DNA of 64,000 bases from Plazaster borealis (taxonomy: Eukaryota; Echinodermata; Asteroidea; Forcipulatida; Labidiasteridae). Where the stretch lies: contig CM037472.1 of NCBI GenBank assembly GCA_021014325.1, forward strand, positions 20,755,063 to 20,819,062. Reading direction: 5' to 3'. The notes beneath the pieces are model-generated. The model was not told where the DNA came from and did no database searches. It saw only the letters and a list, made by a program, of their open reading frames with translations. A program made the position numbers and the translations under genes. Positions within the stretch are counted from its first letter, which is position 1. Every line of letters begins with the position of its first letter. This document shows positions 10,201 through 19,913 of the stretch, piece by piece.

Positions 10201-13097
10201 ATTGAGTGGAAGAAGGTCAAATCTTGCAGCCATTTGTGGCCGCTATAGGCATTTCAGTACAAGCCATTTGCATTCCAGTACAAGCCATTTGTGGCCGCTA
10301 TGGTGTCCTAGGTGCTAATGTTGATAAATAAGTGACACTTGAAAAGGATACACAATTGGTTGATCATAATGCAAGCAGTGACCTTGTAAACTCGATGCGT
10401 CTCGCAAGAATGAGATGTGGCTTTGCTGAAGAGCTTGTTGAATGGAGGCACAGTCTACCAACCAAAATGCCTGGAACTGACTACAGATTGAGGACTTGAC
10501 TTTCAGTTGGATGCCATCTGGAAATACATTGATCAATAAATATCTTATGACTAAGTGTTATGCAACCAATTCTGTCTCCTCACAACCCTTTTTAGAAAAA
10601 TCACATTCAACTGCAATGAAACTGACTCAAAGGCAAGATACACGACTGGTAGTTATAAAAAAAAACTTACCCTCAATTTGTTTAACTTGACAGCTAAACC
10701 ATTTGTTGATGCGATATCAGTACCAATGCGATATCAGTACAAATATTTCCCAATTGTCCCTAAAAGCACAGTTCTTATTTTGATTGCCATATTGAACTTA
10801 CATCATTTTGTGTTCTCTTGCAAGCATGACTGGCTAATCTTATCAACAAATGAGACAGGTTGGTTGCTTAGTGTGCTTGTTGGAAATTAGTCTTTTGGTT
10901 TGTAACAATTTCCCCCGCGAGAGGGCACTATCATCCACGAACCACTCTCAGGCCCTTTCTGAACGAGCGGCTACGGCTATAGCTACTGCTACAGCTGGAT
11001 TGCCGTGTCATTGTGTTTTGGAGTATGGGATGTCCTTGGCAAGAGCCTTAGCAACAGCCATAGCTGTAGCCGTAGCCATCAATTTGGATACGTCCTCACA
11101 AGGGGCGGTTCTTGTTGTAAGCAGTTCATGGATGATAGCGCCCTCTCACAGGGAAAATTGTGACAAATCAAAAGAGAAGGTCCTGCAACAAGACTTTCAC
11201 AAAGCACTATAGATTCACCATAGTGATTTGTATTGTGTCAACACAGTTTGCTTCGCAGTTGAAATTGAATCGAGCTTAAGATCAATCTTAGCTCTTTGTG
11301 AAATTGCCCCCCGCGCAAAATAAAACTACAAATGAATTATCCCGAAGTTGCATAAATCCAAACCTTTAAGAGATGCAACGTTTGAGTTGAGGATGTTCAG
11401 AGTAAATGGATTTTTTGCTGCTACAATTGAAACCTCTGGTACTATTGGTAGCTCCCGTTGGACGAAACAAGACACAAAGTTGATTCTGGAAATGAAAATA
11501 ATTTATCAACAATCTTAGTTCTCTTTGTTAGACTGTATGCCACATTAACAATAAACACAGATCTGTAGACTGTGACCTGATGATGATGTGTCCAATTAAG
11601 GAGGTATGCATCTATCTACACACTGCGCAAAGTGCAGCTTTTGAGAAACTCGGGCCACCTTTAAAACTTGAGCGGGCTTCTACTTTGCATTCAACTCAGC
11701 TGAAGAAAGAACACAAGGCTTGTAACAGTTGTATTGAGAATAAAGACTGTGCAAGTCTAGTGCGTATTCGTATACCGGACCCGATAAAGTGCGCGAGTTT
11801 GTTTCCTTCATCATGCGTTAAAGCAATGTACGTGGGTCCAAAGTGGTCCCATTTTTTTTAAATACGCACAAGACTTGCACGGTTTGTAGCATATTTACTA
11901 ATCATTCTGCAAAAGTGCTTCTAATTTAGCCAGATTTGTAACCAAGTGGACAGTTGTAGTATCGACTTTTCACTCTTCAAACGTCAATATTTAGTTATGA
12001 AAGCATTTGACTACTTCAAAGAAGTGTGAACTCATTTTCAGTTTAGGAAATTTACTAGCAATGATATTTATTCTCTGGGGAAGATTTTGCAGTAGTAGCG
12101 ACAGTGGTAATTGCCTAGTCATTAAAGGAGGATTGACGGGAACAGTGGACTGGCCCTAAAATTAGGCTAGTCTACTCTTACTAGACTTTTTAGTCTTGTA
12201 TGCCAATAGTACGCCTACTACGTACTACTACTCTAGTTTAAGTTGCAATGATCGTAACCCTCCACCAATACATAGGCCTACTACTACTACTACTACTCTA
12301 GTTTAAGTTGCAATGATCGTAACCCTCCACCCCCCCCCCCCCCCCGGCAGCCAGGGGGATGGAGGGTTACGATTATCACAACTAATATGCCAACACATGG
12401 TCATGTACTTGTTTCATTGTAATTTTTGTTTGTATTTGATCTTCTGCAATCTGCATCATTGTTACCATGTTGTCTGTTGATCTTGGTTCTATATTTTGTT
12501 GAGGTCAAATACATAACATAGGGCCTATTTTCTACCTCCATGATTATAGTATTATACTAATTATTAAACTATAGTATTATACAATAATATCATTCAAACT
12601 AAAGAAATTATTCAACCAATTCAAAGGATTTTATTTTAATCAAGTATTTATTTTGTGAAAGCTGAAATATGAGTTTCACACATTGGATTTCCACACATCA
12701 ATCAATGGGTCTCTCAGCTCCGAAGGTCAGGAATAATAAATGATAGAAAATAAACCAATACCATAGTGAGGCGAATTGGCACAGAGAGTCAAAATGGTTG
12801 TTTTTTACATTAGGTCCTTTGACTGGATGAAGCGAATACTCACAGAGTCACACTACACCATTGCCAACACTCCCACAGTGCTACAGTGGCCAGTGGCAGT
12901 GCATTTTTATTGGTATGCTGCATGTACATTATCATCATTGTACATAATCATAATGCTAGGTCTAGGAAGTTTAAAATGTTCTCAAACCTCGGAATGAAGA
13001 ATACTGCTGAGATAATACATGCAATGACGGCACACATACAGATAACAGATGTAGTGACATCCTGTGCTTCTAAAACCAGGAGTTCTTCAGGGTCCAT
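6847..13097 (-). CDS. CGRRF1: CGRRF1-like RING finger protein, six coding exons
   Basis: Predicted join: 13097-12988, 11485-11364, 10517-about 10337, about 9100-8926, 8288-8181, 7281-6847 (about 376 codons; human CGRRF1 is about 330 residues). Exon 1 starts MDPEELLVLEAQ and is followed by one hydrophobic helix (about residues 15-35). The middle shows AAKNPFTLNILNSN, PRTKYPL and YIIHLPDDTF, which match the family's KNPFGLEI, PRSRYPL and VIHIPDRT blocks. The C-terminus has a RING: CVVC, then CRHTCVCTTC, then CPMC, followed by an acidic tail. Exon phases agree throughout. In the family this is a membrane-anchored RING ubiquitin ligase. Uncertain points are the exon 3 donor and exon 4 acceptor. 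The RING and the PRTKYPL block make the family call firm. Confidence 0.85.
7751..8108. mobile_element. CAGGGCTCAAATT foldback element
   Basis: The ends CAGGGCTCAAATTTG and AATTTTGAGCCCTG are inverted. Relatives lie at 27022-27370, 32273-32606 and, split by insertions, about 48990-53957. It sits in CGRRF1 intron 5. Confidence 0.8.
8181..8288 (-). CDS. CGRRF1: CGRRF1 exon 5
   Basis: 36 codons, phase 0 at both ends. The acceptor is CGTATTGCAG and the donor is CAG|GTAAAG. It encodes EGCLYIIHLPDDTFRDRC, the family's IHIPD block. Confidence 0.85.
8704..8797. repeat. perfect 31-bp inverted repeat
   Basis: The arms 8704-8734 and 8767-8797 are exact reverse complements around a 32-base loop. The arm begins AAGGAGTAACTATAAATAAA. 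The right arm and what follows resemble 5220-5265 and 38190-38245, so this is probably two opposed copies of that repeat end. Confidence 0.85.
8926..9100 (-). CDS. CGRRF1: CGRRF1 exon 4 (acceptor uncertain)
   Basis: It encodes IDAEIERQAHLTLPDTV, then GPPPRTKYPLCIIVRSLEEE, and ends QPQI before the donor ATT|GTAAGT. The acceptor could leave the exon starting at 9100 or 9091; both need two bases carried over from exon 3. Confidence 0.8.
9420..9990 (+). repeat. interspersed repeat with an inverted copy at 25510-26140
   Basis: Shared words include CCAGCATACCATGGCCGATT, CAGAGGCACA, GTCCTCTTTTGG and a poorly conserved middle. The copy in SRF intron 2 is on the opposite strand. The element class is unknown and no coding remnant is seen. 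Confidence 0.6.
10030..10318. mobile_element. TTAACCC-type element, copy 2 (diverged ends)
   Basis: It shares CATACGCCCA, TTGGGGACA, TCATGTCCTTTACTGTGACC and GTGGCCGCTATGG with the copies at 5420-5695 and 39361-39633. A CCATTTG..TTCCAGTACAAG unit is duplicated near the right end. It lies between CGRRF1 exons 3 and 4. Confidence 0.55.
10337..10517 (-). CDS. CGRRF1: CGRRF1 exon 3 (donor uncertain)
   Basis: After the acceptor TTTCCAG it encodes DGIQLKVKSSIC (first base from exon 2), then FWLVDCASIQQALQQSH and SLQGHCLHYDQPIV. These match the family's YWGCSVQKLYEALQK and ALYSEYLYQ region. The donor is weak: GT dinucleotides after 10339 or 10337 are possible, and 10337 keeps the phase to exon 4. 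Confidence 0.75.
10965..11090. repeat. imperfect hairpin of GGCTACGGCTATAGCT words
   Basis: CGGCTACGGCTATAGCTACT at the left is mirrored by AGCCATAGCTGTAGCCGTAG at about 11054-11077. This is a small foldback within CGRRF1 intron 2. Confidence 0.65.
11364..11485 (-). CDS. CGRRF1: CGRRF1 exon 2
   Basis: The acceptor is ATTTCCAG and the donor is AAAG|GTTTGG. It encodes INFVSCFVQRELPIVPEV, then AAKNPFTLNILNSNVASLK, equivalent to the KNPFGLEITNPSSAS block of the family. It takes two bases from exon 1 and leaves one for exon 3. Confidence 0.85.
11744..11888. mobile_element. GACTGTGCAAGTC MITE, copy 1
   Basis: The left end AGACTGTGCAAGTCTAGTGC and right end GCACAAGACTTGCACGGT are inverted. Relatives lie at 63017-63166 and about 56014-56726, and a half copy near 44574. 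Confidence 0.7.
12222..12375. repeat. duplicated TACTACTCTAGTTTAAG block with poly-C tract
   Basis: CTAGTTTAAGTTGCAATGAT followed by CGTAACCCTCCACC occurs twice (about 12232 and 12299). The second is followed by a run of about 19 C at about 12329-12346 and then by the inverse GGAGGGTTACGATTAT. Confidence 0.75.
12988..13097 (-). CDS. CGRRF1: CGRRF1 exon 1 (start codon and membrane helix)
   Basis: The ATG at 13097 opens 36 codons plus two bases and ends CCG AG|GTTTGAG. The hydrophobic segment VICMCAVIACIISAVFFI fits the single N-terminal membrane helix of the family. The spliced join gives RINFVSC. The ATG is in CAAAATGG context. Confidence 0.75.
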
Positions 13098-13350
13098 TTT
13101 GTAATGAAATCAGATTTCAACCTCCACCATTCAGCACACACTGTCGACGTCCTGTACCAATTTAGCGCACAGCTTATGACTAGACAGCGTACTGTCTCAC
13201 CGGTCATACAGAAATCGTTCACTTGAGACTGGATACAAGTTTCCAGATCAAATTACGTCAACGCCAAGCGGTAATGGGGAATCCCCTGAACGGATTCGGA
13301 TAGATGCGGTGATTCAAAACTCTTCAGTTTTCGCCGTTAAAAAAACCCCA
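13098..13350 (-). promoter_or_regulatory. presumed CGRRF1 5' UTR and promoter
   Basis: 253 bases between the CGRRF1 start codon and the next repeat, with CG-containing words and no coding frame. No TATA box or clear start site is seen; the call rests on position. Confidence 0.35.
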
Positions 13351-14867
13351 TTAAAGGCACTGAACACGTTAAGAAATTGTCAAAGACCAGTGTTCTCACT
13401 TGGTGTATCCCAACATATGCATCAAATAACAGGCCTGTGAAAATTTGGGCTCAATTGGTCATCGAAGTTGCAAGAAAATGATGAAAGAAAAAATACCCTT
13501 GTTGTACAACCATGCTTTCAGATAGGAATAAAAACTTCTTGCAAGAAGTTTTTTTATTATTTTAATGAGAAATTACCACTTTCTCAAATACTACGTTACT
13601 TCAGAGGGCAGTCGTTTCCTACAATGTTTTATACTATCAACAGCTCTCCGTTGCTTGTTACCAACCCAGCTAACCAAAAAACGTTGCGAGAACGTTGTTT
13701 CAACGTTACGTTTTTGTTGTGGCAACGTTGATGTGTAACGTTGTGGTAACGAATTTGTGTGGACTCTTCTTGATGTTGTGACAACGTTGTCTCTAACGTC
13801 CATACCACATCCAAAATTAACCTTCTGACAACGTCACAATAAGTTGTTAACTAACGTTCCTACAACGTCTCAATGTTATAAGTTAATGTTCCAGCAACGT
13901 CCTCAAAAAACATTGCGAGAACAGCGTTGCATCTGTACATTTCTGTTGTGGCAACGTTGATGTGTAATGTTTTGGTGACGAATTTGTTTGGAGTTTTCTT
14001 GATGTTGTGAACCAACGTCCATACCACATCCAAATATCACCTTCTTACAACGTCATAATATGTTGTGAAGTAACGTTTCTGCAACGTTGTTGGCTTAATT
14101 AATTAATACGAGTAATTATTGTCTTAACTTATACTAATCAGTTATGTTACTTACATGTAATTTATGATACCAATAACTAAATATATACTACAGTCACTAC
14201 GACCCGTACATCCTATACTTCCTTATACACTGCATGTATTATACTTATATTGCCCAGGATACACAGCCTTCCTAGTCATGGTTTAAACTTTTTTTAATTA
14301 AAACTGTTTACTTTTTAATTCACGTGAGTTAATTACAAATGTTTTTTCGTACTTTTGATGTACATATTTTTTTATAGACGAATATATACACAGAAGTACA
14401 AAAACTTGCCACGAATAACTAAATTCAATCAAATTGATCAAAGAAGAATCACACACTTCTAAGCCCCGCCCACAAATTTGCATGTTTGTCAACGTTGGCC
14501 CAACGTTGTCTCAACGTTGGCACAACATTAGCGTGATCTTCTTCGTGTATTTTCAGGATTTCTGTCATTTGGTTGCTTCACCTTAAAACATTTTGACGTA
14601 AGCAATGATTCTGATCATCAAACTTGTCCAATAACTATCAAGCAAACTATTTATGTAAAGAAACTTCTATTTTAAATTGAGAGTAAACATGTAACTTTAC
14701 TCCAAAAATGTATGACCATAAAAACTTACTTGGTAAGTGTCACAGCCCCGAGTCCCCTGCACGCTCACCGCTAACGCGCAATGCGTCCTCGCTTTACCCT
14801 AAAAAAAAGATCCTATGACCAGTAGTTTTGTGATCAAGAACATTAAACTTAAATTTATTAACACTAT

Positions 14868-15510
14868 GTAATAATAAATAATAAATAATAATAAATCATT
14901 CTTGTAAAGCGCATTCCGTCCATGGCAGGACCCCAGTGTGCTGTACAGGCATAAAACTTAGTTTAAGAACATAAACAATTCTTAAACTACACATTATTAT
15001 ACAAAAACGCATGACAAAAATTTCACAAGATAAAGTGAAACAACTGGCAGGAGAAATTTTTAAAAAGTCACATGCTAAGCAGATGGGTTTTACGTGAACT
15101 CTTGAACAGATCTAGTGAGTTTGCATTCCTAACATGTGATGGAAGCCGGTTCCAGAGTTCGGGAGCTGTGTATGCAAATGATCTCTGGCCCTATGTAACT
15201 GTATTCGTGGTTTTCCGCCAAAGAGTCGTGGTAGCAGCGTTTGATCGTAGAGTACGAGAGGGTTCATTGATGCAGATGAGATCACGTGGATAGTTTGTCC
15301 GTTGAGAGCGTTGAAGGTTAGAAGCATGAGTTTGTATATGATTCGCTTCTTCACGGTCAGCCAATGCAGGTCTTGTAAAATAGGTGTTATATGATCATGC
15401 TTCTTGCTCAAAGTAACCAACCAGGCCGCAGCATTTTGTTTGAGCTGGAGTTTGTTTAATTGAAAGTCTGGAATGCCGTGCAAAAGACTGTTGCATGAGT
15501 CAAACATCCA
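14868..15510 (-). mobile_element. 5'-truncated CR1/L2-like LINE fragment
   Basis: On the minus strand a reverse-transcriptase C-terminal region is followed by a 3' tail (GCGCTTTACAAGAATG, then TTATTATTATT repeats at 14868-14900). The 5' end is lost. The tail is typical of the CR1/L2 group. Confidence 0.75.
15080..15507 (-). pseudogene. LINE reverse transcriptase C-terminus, broken
   Basis: The frame reads DSCNSLLHGIPDFQLNKLQ, QNAAAWLVT, DHITPILQDLHWLTVKKRI and LMLLTFNALNG, the end of a CR1-type polymerase. The family sequence then continues in another frame (PSRTLRSNAATT), passes a stop, and goes on as FAYTAPELWNRLPSHV and KTHLLSM. At least one frameshift and one stop make it inactive. Confidence 0.8.
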
Positions 15511-17434
15511 AACAAAGAAAGAGTATCCATCACAGTTGGAACTAGGAAATTAATTGTGTTTTCATTAACCTCAAAAATTAACTAAGATCTACGGTACAGA
15601 ATAATCATTTACTTATAATTAATTACCACCACCACTATTAACAGCTGTCGTCTAAGGGCGGTACGATACCGGCTGGGAAGCGTACACCTCGCCAATGGCT
15701 GATGTGACCCGGTGCCTTGATTAATTTAGAGGGTGTGCCTTCCACGGTATGGTTGCCTCACTTTCGGCCACTAGGACTAATTCAAGTCCATAAAAGAAGC
15801 CCTGGAAATATCACATGGAAACAAAACTACCATCTTATTGGCAACAGTTCTATTTGGGTCGCCCTACTTTCGGTTTACTTTTACAAGATAGATACGGTAT
15901 TAAACAACTCAAAATTCAAATGGCCGCTTCTTCTAAACACACCACAAATGTGCATACAGTGAGCTTAATCAATACACCATTATTTTCAACTATTATTTTC
16001 GTCAACCTCTTTTATACGTGGGTGTAGGTAGAATTCTCTCCCAGCCTCAAAAAATGCAAACTTAATCACTTCCTTAAACAAAAATAATTAGCTAACTTAC
16101 AGTTAATTCTGACTTCTATAGGGATGCGTCAGTGGTAATCAGAACTCGGGCACTTCACCCGGCTGACTCTTACAGCTACCGCTGTTCTCTTATTTTGGCT
16201 ATTGCCAAATCTGTGTCTTACGACAAATTTCTATCACTAGGCTATCGCCTATAACTGTGGGAACTTATCCCAAAACTCAGACCATTGGTCTATGTGGTTA
16301 GAGCTATCGCTCTCTCGATGCCACCCTCTCTTTGGGATTGCTCTCTCCCTTTCTGCCCCCTTCGGTCTTTTCCTTCGTAAAATAGCGAACAACCTTTTCT
16401 TATCCTTAACTATTGATAATCAAAATACCTTTAATATTATAAAAATATAAACCAAACTTCCACCGCAACCAGATGTGGAGAATGACGTTCGTCACTTCTT
16501 GAATATTCAACATCACTTATTCGTACTATATACAATCCAACTTGGGGAGTGCCAGCTCTGCTGGATGACGTAATGGACAAGGCAAATAAAAATATCGCCC
16601 TCTTGTGACAGTAAGAAGCACTGCAGATGTTGATAATGTATAACATTTTGAGAAACGACTCCTTTCTAAGGAATGTGGTTTTAGGGAAAAGCATTCAACA
16701 GTTTCAGGACAAAATCGCAACCTTCGGGCAACCTTTTCTAAAAAAGTTGCGACAAAACATGCAAGCAGTGTTTCAAAACAATGTCCAAATAAAACGTTGT
16801 TGCAACGTTGCATATACATCAGTATGTAACATGACAAAAGTGCAACTTTCAGGCAACAGCTCTATAAAAAACTTCCGAGCGATGTTAGGGAACAGAAAAT
16901 TATAACATTGTTGCAACGTTGTGTTTAAGTTAGCATGTAACATGACGAAACTACAACCTTCAGGTAATGTTGCGACAAAACGTGCAAGCAATGTTTCAAA
17001 ACAATGTCCAAATAAAACGTTGTTGCAACGTTGCATATACGTCAGTATGTAACATGACAAAAGTGCAACCTTCAGGCAACGTTGCGGCAAAACCTTTTCG
17101 CGATGTTACGATACAACGTCATCATTTAACGTTGTTGCAACATTGTATGTACGTTACTAAGCAACATGACGAAACCGCAACCTTCAGGAAACGTTGCAGT
17201 TAGGTCGTGTGTTACCTGGGAAGTAAGTTTTTATGCTAAAATTTGTTTTGAGTCATTACCAAACGTGTACGATACCTTTAATGCTTTAGTAAACATAAAT
17301 ATTGATGCCCACCGCCCCATCCACTCCTACCACAACCACAACCGATTTGTATTTATTTTGTTATATTCTCCATTACTATGAATAAATAGACTGATGTTAA
17401 AAGAGAGCCATTACAGCCCAACAAGGTGGGCTAC

Positions 17435-17458
17435 CCCCCCCCCGCCCCCCCCCCCCCA
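17435..17458. repeat. poly-C tract
   Basis: Near-continuous C run broken by one G. The opposite strand is poly-G. Confidence 0.9.
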
Positions 17459-17814
17459 CGAAATATTGGGTGCATCGCCACATCGGAATTGCATAGGGCC
17501 TACACAGCAACGCAAATAACCGTGGCCGGCTGTATTTTGTTACACTAATACGTGCGCGCGAATTATTACTTTATTTCAGGGGCCAAAAACAGATATCCTT
17601 GCTCGGGGGAGGCGGCGGGACGGTCCCGATCCAAGTGACGTTTCCCCTCTAATACACGCACGTCGTTCATTTTCTTCCACCTAACCAACTATTCGCTTAG
17701 CTTGGTGCAAAACAAATTGAAAAATCTACTTTTTTGTATCAAATTAACAACGCAGTGGTATCGAGGGAAATTAGTGTATGGGGGTTTGTGGCTAGTTCTG
17801 GGGGACGAGATCCA

Positions 17815-17960
17815 TGCCCCCCCCCCAATAAGAAACCCAAGCCCCTTCCCCAACCCCCCCCCGAGCCCCTCCCCCCCCAAAAAAACCCCCCAAAACAAAA
17901 AAAAACACCCTAACACCCCAACAAACACCCCCAACAAACAAAAACACACAAACAAAAACC
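17815..17960. repeat. C-rich then A/C-rich low-complexity tract
   Basis: Several runs of five to nine C, then AAAAACACCC-type sequence. Open frames of about 115 codons on both strands come only from the composition. Confidence 0.85.
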
Positions 17961-17984
17961 ACTTACAACGCCGAAATTTTGCAA

Positions 17985-18115
17985 AGCAAATCCTACCCTT
18001 GACAGTAGAGGCAACCGCCAAAATTGTGCAAAGCAAATCCTACCCTTGACAGTAGAGTCAACCGCCAATTGTGCAAACTCAAATCCTACCCTTGACAGTA
18101 GAGGCACAAATTAGT
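17985..18115. repeat. three-copy tandem repeat of about 47 bp
   Basis: The words AAATCCTACCCTTGACAGTA and GAGGCAACCGCCAA recur three times at a spacing of about 45-48 bases, with small changes in the last copy. Confidence 0.85.
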
Positions 18116-18252
18116 GCAAAAAGCAATAACAGTGAACTTGCATGGAGAAAAAAGCATTTTAAATAAAAACTTACATGAATTAAAAGTGCAATTATTTTAT
18201 TGTAGGCCTATCACAAGAAATTGTTTTTGTTAAACAATCATGCTATACTCGA

Positions 18253-18264
18253 GCGTGGGCGGGG
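18253..18264 (+). promoter_or_regulatory. EGR/Sp1-type site upstream of SRF
   Basis: GCGTGGGCGGGG matches the EGR zinc-finger consensus overlapping a GC box. It lies 1.3 kb upstream of the SRF start codon; the transcription start is unknown. Confidence 0.4.
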
Positions 18265-19218
18265 TTCCTTGTTCAATGTAGGCGGGAATACAACCATTTT
18301 GCTTTTCAAGATAGTTTCCTGTCCCGTCCTTGTCCTTTGACTATAAGTGGGTGCCAAAGTAAAGCCATATCGCATACACTAAAAACCCAGAATCCCACAC
18401 TCAGATTAAGTCGACCGAATGAAATTTTTATTATTCGACATTAATTATTCCATCACTCTCAGCATCATCACACCAACGGCATTCCACTGATGCAACTTTG
18501 CACTACGATCTTCACATACAGCAATCATCTTCACTTGTATTCTTGATGGAATTCTCTCGAACATTGTTGCTGCATTTTTGTGAAACTTCGTTCTGTATAC
18601 TCAGTAACGAAGTATTCCGCAAATGCAGAGTGCGTAGAAATTTTGTAAATCATAAATGATATGGTACTGTTTGTTGAATTACAAACTGTCTGGGTATTCA
18701 TCGAGGGCGTAAAATGGGGCGCGTAATCGGGAATTTTTATGTTTTTGTTCTTCGGTCACTGGGGACAAACTTGATTACATTTTTCGTACCTACTTTTATT
18801 TGGGAAAAGAATGTCCACAGCTCCGGGCACCTCTGCAAAATAAGATTTTGAAAAACAACGGTAATTTACAGTGGCAGTTAAAAAAAGACTAAATTAAACA
18901 TATTATATACTATAGCAGAAATACAAACTAGAATGAAAAAATCGTATGTACACAAAACATACAAATAGGGTGATACATATTAATATTCTTTAAATTCTCC
19001 AGATGTTCTTATGCAAATCTGCTTTTTCATCTTCTTTAAAAGAAAAAAACATCGTAATAAATAAGATCACAATTAAGAATAACGATTAAACCAACATTGT
19101 AACAAATGCTAATATTAACTTTTCTGCTGCCCACGTTATTACCCACATTAGTTCACGCACTTTATTATTATTGAACACCCCTTCTATGATAATGATATAG
19201 CCCAAAATACAGGCGCGG

Positions 19219-19241
19219 CCATATTTGGGAATTTTACTTCC
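19219..19241. promoter_or_regulatory. CArG box plus Ets core upstream of SRF
   Basis: CCATATTTGG (19219-19228) fits CC(A/T)6GG exactly. ACTTCC at 19236-19241 is a GGAAGT Ets core on the other strand. This pair is the layout of serum response elements bound by SRF with an Ets-family partner. It lies about 335 bases before the SRF ATG, so autoregulation is likely, as is known for vertebrate SRF. Confidence 0.6.
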
Positions 19242-19562
19242 TTTACAGCCAGGCAGAACCGATTCACACATTGTGGCCTTTAAATTTAATCCGCCCTTCA
19301 TGAAAAGCGCAGCCAAAATATACTTTTAGTGACACGATGTGCAAGTTATTTTATGAAATCAGTATACCATTCAATTTTGACATATTTCACATCTCTCTTG
19401 AAAAAAATAAAATCAAACTGGTGAAAATACTCAACTTAAAGATTTATTTATTTTCGCGGAAGTACACAAAAGAGCGTGCGTTGGCATTGCCTTTTAGAGC
19501 GCTAAGAAATCTACATTTGGTAAAAGGCTTCATCCCGGGAATTCTCAAAATCATTTCCAAGT

Positions 19563-19913
19563 ATGAAAAGAGCAGCACAAAGTTCCATCGGAGTGACAAT
19601 GAATACCGTAAGCTTCCTGAATCAACAAGCAGTCTCAAACAATGGATCAGGAGTACACCATCTTGTCAACGGTGAAAAGCGGCCAGCAGGTGAAATGGAA
19701 GAGTGTACATTTACGCAGTTTAATCCACAGCACCTAGAAATTGACGAAGAACACGGCGACCTAAGCGACGACGACGACGACGATACACACGGCCCCGGTG
19801 CCAAGAAATCGAAAAAGACCAAAGGAAGAGTCAAAATCAAGATGGAGTTTATCGAAAACAAGCTTCGTAGATACACTACTTTCAGCAAGAGAAAAACTGG
19901 CATCATGAAAAAG
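19563..19913 (+). CDS. SRF: SRF exon 1
   Basis: 117 codons, ending after MKK with the donor AAG|GTATGT. It holds the acidic run and the first half of the MADS box (GRVKIKMEFIENKLRRYTTF, then SKRKTGIMKK). Confidence 0.95.

Larger units (their letters stand above)
14738..16610 (+). mobile_element. TGTCACA..TGTGACA element, probable solo LTR
   Basis: It starts TGTCACAGCCCCGAGTCC and ends CTCTTGTGACA, with the 5-bp direct repeat GTAAG at 14733-14737 and 16611-16615. TG..CA ends plus a 5-bp duplication are the mark of LTR retrotransposons. No gag or pol is present, so a solo LTR carrying a later LINE insertion (about 14868-15510) is the simplest reading. Confidence 0.7.
14690..16700. mobile_element. 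fragment of a second MITE, split by an LTR-like insertion
   Basis: CTCCAAAAATGTATGACCAT..ACTTGGTAAG (to 14737) continues after 16610 with GTAAGAAGCACTGCAGATGT. The uninterrupted order is seen at 60424-60540. It lies inside the CCCAG element. Confidence 0.75.
13665..17220. mobile_element. CCCAG..CTGGG element rich in ACAACGTTGT words
   Basis: The left end CCCAGCTAACC and right end GTTACCTGGG are inverted. The element sits in a MITE, with AA repeated on both sides (13663-13664, 17221-17222). Both outer parts (13680-14100 and 16690-17200) are packed with AACGTTG/CAACGTT words. No transposase frame was found. Confidence 0.75.
13351..17281. mobile_element. TTAAAGG-type MITE split by a nested insertion
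   Basis: Its left part (13351-13664) aligns with the 1282 and 58623 copies up to CCGTTGCTTGTTACCAA. The right part resumes at 17221 with AAGTAAGTTTTTATGCTAA and ends TACGATACCTTTAA. The intact copies therefore show the empty site for the 3.56-kb insert. Confidence 0.85.

Noticed and set aside
17689..18049. Pro/Lys-rich and Gly/Phe-rich 115-codon frames on both strands
   Set aside because: Artefacts of C- and A-rich low complexity plus a 47-bp tandem repeat; no start context or domain.
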